Source: Azolla caroliniana (lineage: Eukaryota > Polypodiophyta). Taken from it: a stretch of 64,000 nt of DNA. A program made the translations under genes and the position numbers. This document shows positions 53,826-64,000 of this stretch, in pieces. How positions within the stretch are numbered: position 1 is the stretch's first letter; every line of letters begins with the position of its first letter. The notes below the pieces were generated by a model. That model was not told the DNA's origin and made no database searches. It saw only the letters and a list, made by a program, of their open reading frames with translations. Location: contig JBHGNT010000006.1 of assembly GCA_043228905.1 (NCBI GenBank), positions 19,158,001-19,222,000 of the forward strand, read 5' to 3'.

Positions 53826-56800
53826 CTAATTATACCTTCTTGTGTGAGCAAATGCCCAGACCTGGAAACAAAGAGAGATTTAACAGAATTGTTCTATAAG
53901 CCCAAGAAAACTACATGAATGAAGCTAAAGAAGAAGCTTCACCTCCACATTAGCAATGGAAATTTCCGTTGATTTTGTGAGGCAGTAATTCCCAAACGTG
54001 TTACAAACCCCACTAGACCCATGCAAGCTGCTCCATATGACATCATTGAGGTTTAGTTGTTATTGATTTTCTTCTTATTCAAAAGTTACTGCACTCTAAT
54101 TTGACTACATAAATGAAGTTTGGATTTTCAACTAGTTTATCGACACCAATCCTCTAGTAATGTACCTATGGAAACAGACATAAAACACATTATCCACTGG
54201 TTCTATCTACAAGATTGCCAGTTGAATATGCAGTGCTCCCAGATTATTCCTTTCAAGAGGAATGAAAATGTTAAAAAAGTGGGAGGCAATGTTCTTTGTA
54301 TGCTTCATTAGCTCTAATTGGACGTACTAATATGTTGTGATCTCTCCCCGCAGATCTCTCGCGTGTACACCTTCTTTGGACGAGCTTTCCCACTCTAATA
54401 TGAAAGATCTTACCCTCCCCAAAGATGATCCACAAGTTGAATGCAAGACATTGGATTAGCACACTGTATGCAAGAGATACACAAGCACCAACCAGATTAT
54501 GTACACATTGCAAATATTCTTTTTCTACGAGTAGCAGGACGGTCCTTGTGACAAGTAATGAACCTCATTCTCTTAGGTGATCAGAGAGATTGTTGATACT
54601 CATGATTTTCTTCAATACTCATGATTCATGTGCTTTTAAAAAATGAATGTTTTAATTACATTCTTTAGTTATACTTTCATAGAAGATATTAATGAAGATA
54701 GGATGCTAAAAATAAACTAATGAACCTATTTGGTGAAGCTAACATTCATAAGGCTTAGGCCTACGAAAATCTTATCTGGTTGCTGCCCCTCACCATAGAC
54801 AAGAAGAGATCGCCAGATTCAAACTTGTCTAGTTAGATTCTTTTATGCATTTGGTGCAGGGGAGTGAATTCATCCATTCTCCAAATTTTGTTACCTTGTA
54901 GCAGCTTCACTTGTTGCCAGAAGTTTGAATCTTTTCCCCATGCTTTCATATATTAGAGTGAAATATTTATTGGAACATGGATCTCGTAGATCAATGAGCC
55001 AAAGTGCCTTACGAATGAAGTCTTTTTGACAATTTCAAAATATCCGAATCTGTGAGGATTTAAGCTTATTTTTCACCTTCAGCTAGTCCAGTAGCAATCC
55101 TCTCCTTAATGTTTTTCTTTCTTCATAATTTATATACTGTCTTTCAATGAGATGTTGCTTTATTTCTTCATTGGTTTCAATGAGCTCCACTTTGGCTACA
55201 AGGATTTGCTGTTGAATTTCTTTAGAAAGAAAGATGAATTAACATATCTTAAAAGGCCAACCTGGCCTAGAAAAAAAGCTATATTAAATCAGCACAATAT
55301 CATCAGCAATTTCACTCTGCCCTGAAACTCAATTCTGACTCTAGCATCAAGCCATATAGTTTAGCCAAGTAATAGCATGATTGTCCTATAGCTGCTTCCT
55401 TGGCATCATGGCCTCTCCACCCTTGAGGATTGGCACAAAGGTATGTTCTGTCCATCCAGTAGGGAAACTTGGCTCTATTAAAAATGTGTGCTAGCAATGG
55501 GACCAAGATGTCACAGGCATAGATAAAGTGCTCACCAACCAATCCATCATGATCTTGGGCCTTCCCTAATTGTAACCAATCAATGGTATTTCTTACATTT
55601 TGTGGAGTAAAAAAGGTGGATTCATGTGGGCGTGAGCTATGTGGGTGGGGAAGTGAAGGCTGCCGGGGATATCATATAGAACCTTAGCATATTTATCCCA
55701 CAACTGAGGTGAGGTCACTTGTGTGATAGGTTGCCTCGCATTAAACATTTTCCATGCTCTTTTACTTTCTTGTCCTAGAAACAAACGATAGAAATGATCT
55801 TTAAATTTAGCTAAACACAATCTCTTCTTCTTCCTCACAAGGAGTTGGTAGGTTGCTCCTGCTTGTTTGTGTGTATAAATACCCCGAGTTACTTCACACT
55901 CCAAGAATCTTCTTGTGTCATGACATTCCTCATCATACCAACTATTTTGGATGACTCTACCAAGTTTGGGGGCATTGGCCGTGGGGTGAGGAAAGGCATT
56001 TATGGCAGCTTTATGTTATGACTTTTGACAATCCTTGTGTAACTTCATCTAGCGGTACAAAAGGATCCAAATTTAGCATGCCATTCATTATATACTCTAG
56101 AACTAAAACACATCAATTGTCTCTCAAGTATATTGGTACTTAGCCAGTCCGCTCTCCTTAGCATATACATTCATCCTTCACCTCAAATCATAGATATGCA
56201 TGACCTGCTGCCAGGCCAATAGGTCTACCAGATATAGTGAACTCGCTTAGTTCAGGTATCAGATATGGAGACCACATTATGTAATCGACTCTGCTTGCAC
56301 CTCATTTTGGGTTCCAACATGTCAAAGCATCTGATCCAGGCCATTGTGATAATCCATTATATATCACAAATCCATCTGCACTTCCCAAGGCTAGAAAGAG
56401 TTTGCCAGAATCAGTTACTCCACTCATATCTTGAGCTTGTCACTTACGAAATGAAGAGAAAAATTTACACATGAATGAGAGACTAAAATTTCTCAAGAAA
56501 GAGAGGTAAAAATGAAAGACTATTAATTGTAGAGCCTAACAAAGATTATGATGATTTATGTTAACTCATTAACATGAGTTGCAAAGAAAACAGTATTTCT
56601 CCTCTAGCTTCCTAAAACTTAATAGCTTGATATATGATCATGAAAAACCAACAATTGTTGCCCTCTGAAAATATTATTGGAACTGAAATTACTGCCCTCT
56701 GAAAATATCCATTGTGGGGTGATCCAATATTGAAAGAACAATTGGATGAGGAGAGTGCCGGGTTCCTTGTCCTGATGGATTTGATCTTATGAAAGATATG

Positions 56801-59800
56801 GACAGGGTGCAATTACCCTGAGTTGCGAGCCACTTTGACAGACGTTTTCCTGCACATCAACAGTGTCCCTGTAGTATCTGTGCAGAAGAAAGCTGTCAAA
56901 GTTCTATGACTCGTTGGATTCGTGAGTGCTGATCTCGCTCCAAGGGCCATCTCTCTCTGTCTCCTTGCTTCTAAAAGGGCACTAAGAATCTTTGATCATT
57001 GATTATTGTACTTCATCCTCTACGGAGAGTTCCAAATCCTTCTCAAAAGAGGCTATGATATACTTGTGTGATTTGACAATAGACTGGGTGATACCACCTT
57101 GTGTTCCTCAAACTCAAATTCTTGATTGCAAGGTGGCAAAATACAGTCCTCTAAAGCTATATGTGTAATCTCTACCTTTAGCTGATGAGATGATGGTCCC
57201 TGCCCTATCCATGTGCTTTAGTAAAGAAACCATATACTTGGCTTCATTAACAATCCCATTTGGCTACATATATAATAAGAGGAAATAATACTTGGCCATC
57301 GTGGTGCCTAGTTACATTTTTGGAATGATAGAAGTTCGTTCTATGCCCACTTTAATGTTATCTGTCCTTATCATTTTATTTATCTCCGACTTTGTCATCT
57401 CCAAAAATGGAACATCAAGGCTATACTCAAATGGTGGAAGTACGTTCATATTCAAGTCATATACTTGGAACAATATTCCATTTGTGCATTACCAACAATT
57501 GGTTTCACTGTACTCTGCTAGTGTATAGATGAAGCAAGAACTAACCATGAATAGAGATGCCTAGGCAATTCCCAGATTTGATATATGCAATCATGGCTTG
57601 AAAACGTACCCCAGGAACTCAGCTCTAACAAGTTCATAATAATGCTTTGCTTCTCATGGGCAATGGTTGTTTCTAGTGCCCTTTCTATTTTCAACAATCT
57701 TCCATACTGTGGAGACTTGGTCCCCAAATCTCTGCTTCATACAACATGGGTGTGCCCAATGTATTGAACTACCATAACTTGGTACAAGCTTTTTGAAAAT
57801 GTACATAAGAACATTATCTTTCAAGTGTATCCAACACCAGATAGCCTCCCGCAGAGAGAGGGAATCAAGATCCCTCTTGATGGATTTCAGTTTTACAAGC
57901 ACCTATATATATCAAAGGGCCGAAAATATAACTGTGACGCAAGGTTTCTGAATTTTAAAACAAATTGAGCTGCAGAAACAGCACTTCACTATTTTACATA
58001 AGAGAATTTGTTTTTGTCTCCCATGCTTGAAATGCATCACGTGGCTAATTACATATCAAGACTGTAAGTCAAGATTTTGCCCAATCATGAGATACAAACA
58101 TTAGCCAAAGCTATGAATAAATTACTTAACTGCCCTCACGTTAACAGCAATTTATAAATTGATATTAAATGAAGAGAAACACTGAACAACCCTTAAATTA
58201 TGTCCCTTATGCCTCCATTTGGAAATATGACATTCATGAATGCATTTTTCATGTTTACATTTTTACACGATCACAAGAGAAAGTTAGTTACAAACAAATG
58301 AAATAGCGCAAGATTATGCATTAATATGTAAATCAAATTTATTTGAACACTATCACAAAAATTAGACAAACTCACAGGTCCTCGGAAAGATGAAGTGCAA
58401 AACATCCACCACCCCCAAATGAAATAGAATCCTTCAAGCATAGAATGAAGTATCTATTTGCACCTGTATATGTTAATCACTAAATCCAACCATTTTGCAA
58501 CTTCTCACTCACTCTCTCCTCTCTCTCTCTCAAAGACGAGACAACGCTTAAGAAGTAATCTCTTGTTTGGTCTTATAGGCCATTTTGGCCTCTTAATAGA
58601 TGTTAATATTTCTTTCTTTCTCTCTACTTCCCATTGAGATCATGGTCATGGAAAGGGTTGTCAAATACATGCTTAAGGTTCAAAAAGGTTCCTCACATCA
58701 ACTTCCTAGAATCATACGAAAAGCAAGCAAAAAATACAAAGCACATAGAAACAAAATTTTATGTTCCGGTTGGATACAGGAAAAATGGTTGGGAAGATTG
58801 GATGCAACACACTTTCTTCATGATGCATCACTAGATTCCACTATGTGAATGAGACCTTTTTGCAATGCCAATGTATCCTGACATGAGAAAAATGTGGAAG
58901 CTCATGCTTCACACATTATACTACATACATATGTTGCACCTAACTACAAAGCTATATTCTTTGCCAAACAGGGAAACTACACACATCAATAAATATTAGA
59001 GCTCATCTCATTGTCTACCCTCTGAACCGTTGGTTCATGCGACTTAGCTCACACTCAATACGATGTATCATGACACAGGAAAAAGGTGGAGGGTCGCCAT
59101 TCACACATTATACTACATATGTTGCACCTAACTACAATACCATATTCTTTGCCAAACGAGGAAATTGCCCTCATCAATACATATTAGAGCTGATCTCATT
59201 GTCTACCATCTGAACCATTGCTTCCATGCAACTTAGCTCACACTCAGTACGATGTGAGATGGGGTGTTAGGGTAGTTGACTATGCACGCTTTGCCCTAAA
59301 CAAGTGTATGAGTCTGAGTATCACACTTTCACACAATGGTCTGCTACATTCGACTATGCTTTCCATACATTTTCGACCAAACCCAATCCTTGCACAAATT
59401 TCTCTCAATCACCATTCTACACACTCAATTGTGACATTCATTAGTAAAGTTCTTGACCATCAAGAGTCGCTACTCACTTTTACATGTATTACGTGAAAAT
59501 GTTAATATATCTCATCAAATTGGAGGTTTAACCTAGTGGTAGAAATATTTTCTGGATTCGCGTTGATGGGTAGTGTAGTGAATAATCAAATTCAACAATA
59601 GAAATATGAACAATGGATGTTCATCATGATATAGTTTCTTGGTATATTGCTCTACACATGTATAAAATTGATGTTCAGAAGAAATCAGGTAGTCTTCTTT
59701 TCTAGCTTAAAAAGAACTATAATATAATACACCGCCCATTCAGGAAAAAGTGTCAGGTTCCATCCCAATAGCTGCCATTCCCGACAGCATCTACTTAAAC

Positions 59801-61098
59801 CTCAATAGAAGGAAATTTGCAATCGTGTCTACTTGCTTATCTATTCGTATCATCCAACCCATAAAACAAATCGGTTAAATTATGTAGGATAAAATGCTAA
59901 TACGCACAAATACCTGTCGCTTTAAAAATTGCTGGATTTTGATGAACGTTTGTAAAGACAAACATGTCATTAGTTCCCTGCACCACAATGTGTTTGTTCA
60001 TGAAGAAAATATACGAATTTTGAATCTTAAACATCAGGAATCTAAGCACTTTTGATGGCCAAGAGAAAGAGAGAAGCTTACTGAGTACTTTGGTTTAGCT
60101 GCAGGTTGCAGAGGTGCAGTAACAAAACCACCAAATGTGACCCCATGAAAATCCCCCACCACCTAATGCATTAAAAAAACCAAACCAGGTGTATATAAAG
60201 AATTGAGATGTTCGTTTAAATCATGAATTTATTCATGAGGACTCAATGCCAAGGAAAGACAAATATACCACTAAAAATGGTTCTGAAAGTGTTGAGCACT
60301 TTCGATAAAGAGTGCGCAATGAGATGCCATGCTTTTCTGTACTGCCCTTAACAAGGGCATCAGAAATCATGAATTGATAAGAAATACAGTTTAGTTGCAT
60401 ACTTGTATATATTTATAGAAAACTGGAAAAAATACCTATAAAGCATGATCCAATGCCGACCTTTAACAATATTTGGCAGCGCTGAATAAATATGTGTACG
60501 AAACATTTCTGAGAGGAGCAAAGATTTGTCAGACATCGGAGGAAGTGTCAAAGCAACAGTTGATGATGACTGTGTTTCTTGCATTAGATTTTTTAAAACA
60601 GTCCCCACACCATCACTAGAAAAATTCTGATCTGATCCCTGTAAAGATTCAACAGATTCCTGATACTGTTGTTTTAAGTTTCCATTTTGGCGTCCCCATG
60701 ATGCTGATGTAGAAGCATCAGCAATTACATTAGATGGAAACTGTGTTTGAGGCGGTCGCTTGTCTGTAGATTGTGGGTCAGCCTTACATTTTGATGGATT
60801 TGTAGAGCTCGAAAGAACTGACAAAAGAAAACCTGTGACAGATGATGTGCCGAAATTCTTGGATTCACATTTTGTTTCTTCGTTTGAACCTGACAGATGC
60901 TCATTTGGACTCTGATGAACCTCCTGAAAACAACCAGAAAATGACATTTTTCCTCATGAACTAAATGCCTTTCTTTTTCCACATTATTGCTAATTATCTT
61001 CTGCACATGGATACGCACATTCACAAGTTTAGACAAGGAAAGCTTACCATGGACAGGTTTAAACCGGATATTTGATGATCTTGACTTTGAGAAACCTC
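53826..61098 (-). CDS. TLDc-domain protein, 5' end not found
   Basis: Exons in coding order: 61098-61048, 60923-60436, 60341-60269, 60162-60082, 59977-59914, 58463-58376, 54027-53943, 53861-53826; all introns GT/AG with agreeing phases, giving 321 residues plus stop. The N-terminal half is Ser/Gln-rich and unfamiliar. From LLLSEMFRTHIYSALPNIVK the TLDc domain follows: GRHWIMLYSTEKHGISLRTL, VVGDFHGVTFGGFV, TNDMFVFTNVHQNPAIF, FGGGGCFALHLSEDL, CNTFGNYCL and the end IANVEVWAFAHTRRYN. TLDc proteins (Oxr1, NCOA7, mEAK7 and plant relatives) bind the V-ATPase and protect against oxidative stress; the plant role is less known. The first exon listed begins at an acceptor site, so at least one upstream exon is missing. 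The intron 54028-58375 is 4.3 kb and holds a LINE relic. Confidence 0.88.
54028..55299. other. TLDc intron, left part
   Basis: No host exon was recognised. On the minus strand 55080-55240 has an open stretch with LVAKVELIETNEEIKQHLIE that could be a further LINE fragment, but this is weak. Confidence 0.35.
55300..56015 (-). pseudogene. LINE-type (non-LTR) retrotransposon relic inside a TLDc intron
   Basis: The minus strand reads, with few breaks, SWYDEECHDTRRFLECEVTR, then KAWKMFNARQPITQVTSPQL and WDKYAKVLYDI, then DHDGLVGEHFIYACDILVPL, LAHIFNRAKFP and ending LAKLYGLMLESELSF. 'W.DEEC', 'GxDGLxxE...' and 'LAKLY' are landmarks of the linker and first RT blocks of non-LTR elements. Catalytic RT motifs are missing, so it is a fragment in the same orientation as the gene. 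Confidence 0.65.
56016..58375. other. TLDc intron, right part, nothing recognised
   Basis: AT-rich. Short open frames (for example 57654-57902 minus) have no recognisable family and no splice signals that keep the TLDc frame. Confidence 0.4.
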
Positions 61099-61224
61099 CT
61101 GGACACAAACAGAAATAGCACAAAAGAAATGGAGATCTTGCCTTTTCCTTCATGACATTAACAAATGCGTTTCCTTCTTCCACATTATTTTTGGCTTTTC
61201 ACTTGTATTTGTAGATTTATATGC

Positions 61225-61950
61225 TTCCAAGATTCTATATCCAAGCTGACCTCAGAAGGCAAGATGATAGATTACAAATGTTCGGAAGAAGAAAACCTGC
61301 ATTTCCTATCATAACCCATTCTTTGGCTACAAATCACTTTTCCTTTTATACTCATATTTGATTTCTGAGTTTCCATATCCAAACTAAAGCCAAAATAGAA
61401 AGATGAAAAAGTCCACATGTTTCGCGCAAGAAAGTTGTCTAATTGCATTTGTATATTCACGTGCTTCCAAGTTTCCAGATCCAAAAGCAAGAGGCTTGAC
61501 TTGGAAAATTTTCTTTAACCGTACTTTATTTAAACAAACACATGCTTCCATGTTTTCATATTCAGACTGCAATACAAAAAAACGATAAAAAAACAGAGGT
61601 TTTCGCTAAGAGATTTTTTTCCATTTTCAATGCTTCAAGTTACCATATTCCAAGTGAAGCGGAAAGGAAAGACGAAAAAATACACAGATTTGGAACATAA
61701 AGATATGTTTTATTGGTCTATTCATTATGTTTCCCGGTTTCCATATCCAAATTGACGTCATCAGAAAGATATGAAAATACACAAAAGAAAAGAAATGGAC
61801 GATGTTTAATTTTCATATGTGCATTCGAATGTTTCCAAGTTTTCATAACCTACCTAAAGGCGAAAGGAAAGAGGGAAAAAATGCATATTTCCTTCATGAC
61901 CATGTTCAGGTGCCTTCCAATTTTCCAAGTTCAGGTGCATTTTCGTTCAT
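61225..61950 (-). repeat. Degenerate tandem array, ~95-bp unit
   Basis: On the minus strand a core like 'ttggatatggaaacttggaagcat' recurs near 61930, 61840, 61745, 61645, 61565, 61480, 61375 and 61240. Conceptual translation of several units gives variants of SLDMETWKH. It lies just upstream of the first recognised TLDc exon. Confidence 0.6.
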
Positions 61951-62460
61951 GACCATGATCAGGAGCCAAATGGAAGAAAGAAAGAAAAAAACTATTAAGG
62001 GAGATAGAAATGCTTTACATTGCAAGAAGATCCGGTATGGCTATGAAGGTGTTTAAAAGGAAGCTCTGGAGAAGAAGAAGGATCGGAAAGTTAACGCCTG
62101 GCGATCATTCCTTTCAATCACATGATCATCAAAGGATCCGGTAAGATCCTCAAACAATACACAGAGATCTGCAGACGGCTACAAATGTGCTGTTATACGG
62201 ACATAAATATGGAAGCCTGCATTGATGTCACAGATGTATAAAGCTTTGCAGGCGACGAGACGACATGAAGGCCACGAATCAGAAAGTCGACGAGGTATGG
62301 AGGAGAGAGAAGGCATCACGAGGTCGCAGCTGGTTCTGCTGTTTCCAGAATCCATGGTTCCGGTACAGCGCACGTTTCCGTTTCGCCTTTCTTCGATTCT
62401 GCGCTGCTATTGCGTTTCGCGTTTCGCGTTTCGCGTTTCGCTTTTTGCGTTTTGTCTTTT
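61951..62460. other. Possible 5' region of the TLDc gene
   Basis: A minus-strand ATG near 62355 opens a short frame (MDSGNSRTSCDLVMPSLSSI...) that could be a first exon, but it has no family resemblance and no proven splice to 61098. A CGTTTCG-type simple repeat lies at about 62410-62450. Confidence 0.25.
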
Positions 62461-62755
62461 TTCCCTGGTTTTTTGCGTTTTGCTTTTCCCCTGGCCTTCT
62501 ACACTTGACCCAAAAGGCTTATTTTAGAATTGTCATCTCTATTTCTATTGTTTTGGAACATGTTAAGAATAGGGAACGCAAGGGTCTCTTTTAATGGTCA
62601 CCGTTTTTCCCTTGGTTTTTTTACGTTTTGCTTTTTCCCTGGCCTTCTACACTTGACCCAAAGGCTTATTTGTAGCATTGCCATCTCCATTGTTTTGGAA
62701 CATGTTAAGAATAGGGAAAAGCAAGGGTCTCTTTTAATGGTCACCGTTTATAAGA
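62455..62755 (+). repeat. Tandem duplication, 148-bp unit
   Basis: ACACTTGACC recurs at 62501 and 62649 within a repeated block containing 'ttttgctttt.ccctggccttct', 'attgttttggaacatgttaagaataggga' and 'gcaagggtctcttttaatggtcaccg'. Confidence 0.85.
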
Positions 62756-63586
62756 AGGCATGCATTAACATATTTCTCTCTACTATTATGTCGTTCATGA
62801 TCATATTAGATATCACGCATCACATAGGAAGAAATCGAACCCCATGGACACTTTGATGCATGCCCTTAACTCACTCTAGTCCACCATACACATGATAATG
62901 AATGTGGCATTATGCATCATAGCCAACTAGCGAACATGCACAGTAGCCAAGGGATGCTTATGTATTAAGGCTAGGTGGAAATCAATAAGTATGTATTCAA
63001 GCTATGTGGCTTATGTTTACAAAAGTTCTAATATCGTAGAACCGTTATGGTTCAACGTCTCAATCTCTTGATTGACTGAGCCGTTTTCGAACCTGCTCTT
63101 GTATTCTCATGCTTCTTGTTTATATATAAAGACGATTTTTCATTTCCTAATTTGATATTGTTGTTAGCGTCCTCATCGTCCGTTTGAACCCCACTAATTT
63201 ATTTCGAGGAATCTTTTGTTTTTATAACAATTGTGTCCTTAGTTAGCTACCAAGAATACATGCATGTTGTATTAGATCTTGATTGTCGAAGAGAACTTTG
63301 TGACATTAGATAAAGAAAACCAAAGCATGCTTGGAAATTTGAAGTGAATGTCGAGAAGGCACAATACATGATGAGTTAGATGTGTATTGCAATTCAATTG
63401 CTTCACACTTAATATCCAAACTCACAAATATTGAGTTGGGTTAGTTGGAACTTGGAACCTTGATGACAAATATGAGGCTAACATTGTTTGTATCATTACT
63501 AGAGAATAAGTTTTTGTTGAGAATCAAGCTCAACCTAGTCTAGTGTGTGAACCCACCTTTTGAGAATGTATGAGCATTAAAAGGTC
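62756..63586. other. Intergenic, upstream of a copia gag fragment
   Basis: No gene recognised. A TATATATAAA box near 63121 could belong to a degraded LTR, but no LTR boundaries could be set. Confidence 0.35.
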
Positions 63587-64000
63587 AAAAGTCACCACTA
63601 CCACGGCTATTGGGGCTACATTCAAGGAGCACAAGAAAACAAACCCGACCCAAAGGACTCCGACTACTCAACATGGGAGCAAGCGGCGAGTCGAGTAATG
63701 TATTGCTTGACGACATGTATCCATGACCACATGCTTGGTTCCATTCGAGAAGCCAAGTCGTTGAAGGAAGCGTGGGAGAATCTAAGGAAGATTTTCGCGG
63801 TCAACACAACCGCAAGAAAGCTTCAACTCCGCCAAGAGTTGAACAACATCCAACAAAGGGATATGTCCATTACAAGCTACACCTTGAAGATCAAGGAGCT
63901 TTGTGACTCACTCGACTCAATAAGCGTCAACGTGGAGGATGATGAGATGGTGTAAATATGCCTAGGCGGCCTCGTACCACGGTTTGGCGTGAAGGGAACA
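63587..64000 (+). pseudogene. Copia Gag fragment of the copia-1 type, runs off the window
   Basis: The frame shows [61 protein letters not shown] and DSLDSISVNVEDDEMV, closely parallel to copia-1 Gag ([12 protein letters not shown] and onward). A TAA at 63953-63955 replaces the Gln codon seen in copia-1, after which the frame continues. The start of Gag is missing. Confidence 0.85.

Noticed and set aside
53925-54027. TLDc last exon ending VEVKLLL at 53925
   Set aside because: Splicing at GAG|GTGAAG to 53861 gives the conserved VEVWAF ending, so 53925-53942 is better read as intron.
57654-57902. 82-codon minus-strand open frame in the TLDc intron
   Set aside because: No recognisable domain, no splice sites in the right phase and no repeat family identified.
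62265-62594. 109-codon plus-strand open frame with FAFRV repeats
   Set aside because: Created by the CGTTTCG simple repeat and a tandem duplication; no family resemblance.

Overview
This is a nuclear window from a land plant. Three spliced host genes and one intronless PPR gene of plant type sit beside a dense pile of nested retrotransposons. The PPR protein is a long array of very similar PLS modules ending in a short E region, a style I associate with ferns (inference). An endonuclease-less Penelope-like element, long introns and unrelated Ty1/copia and Ty3/gypsy families fit a large fern or lycophyte genome. The exact species cannot be read from the sequence.

Left part (1-27015): Russian-doll transposon region. 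A Ty3/gypsy element on the minus strand (5' LTR about 8206-8660, Gag pseudogene 5974-6560 and 1-26) lies in an old copia remnant (8661-9054, resuming at 19705). Copia-1 (27-5973, TSD CAGTT) split the gypsy Gag. Copia-2 (9055-19699, TSD AAAAG) split the old copia LTR and was itself split by copia-3 on the minus strand (11435-16880, TSD CTATG). Further right, a non-coding LTR element (20597-27015, TSD GAGGG) with heat-shock-element-like clusters sits at the start of another gypsy Gag relic (20055-20567). Its right LTR is interrupted by a Penelope-like retroelement (22268-26756, minus) that has a long open reverse transcriptase, no GIY-YIG endonuclease, two extra ORFs and a 52-nt hammerhead ribozyme fold downstream of the RT. 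This is the most interesting object in the window.

Right part (27016-64000): gene-bearing, AT-rich DNA. It holds an RSZ-type SR splicing factor (30899-33822, 5 exons, 206 aa), an At4g15545-like coiled-coil protein (39329-42984, 8 exons, about 322 aa), an E-class PPR protein (49265-51484) and a TLDc-domain gene on the minus strand (61098-53826, at least 8 exons, 5' end not found). Between and inside them are a 373-bp hAT-type non-autonomous transposon with a perfect 8-bp TSD, a LINE relic inside a TLDc intron, tRNA-like modules, several tandem repeats, GA/CT arrays and a copia gag fragment at the right edge.

The host genes are not a functional cluster. They act separately in splicing, endomembrane or cytoplasmic structure, organelle RNA metabolism and (by family) V-ATPase or oxidative-stress biology. 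The transposons give a relative time scale: by eye the LTR pairs differ by about 0.4% (copia-3), 1-2% (copia-1) and 8-9% (copia-2), which agrees with the nesting order. All alignments and percentages are by eye.
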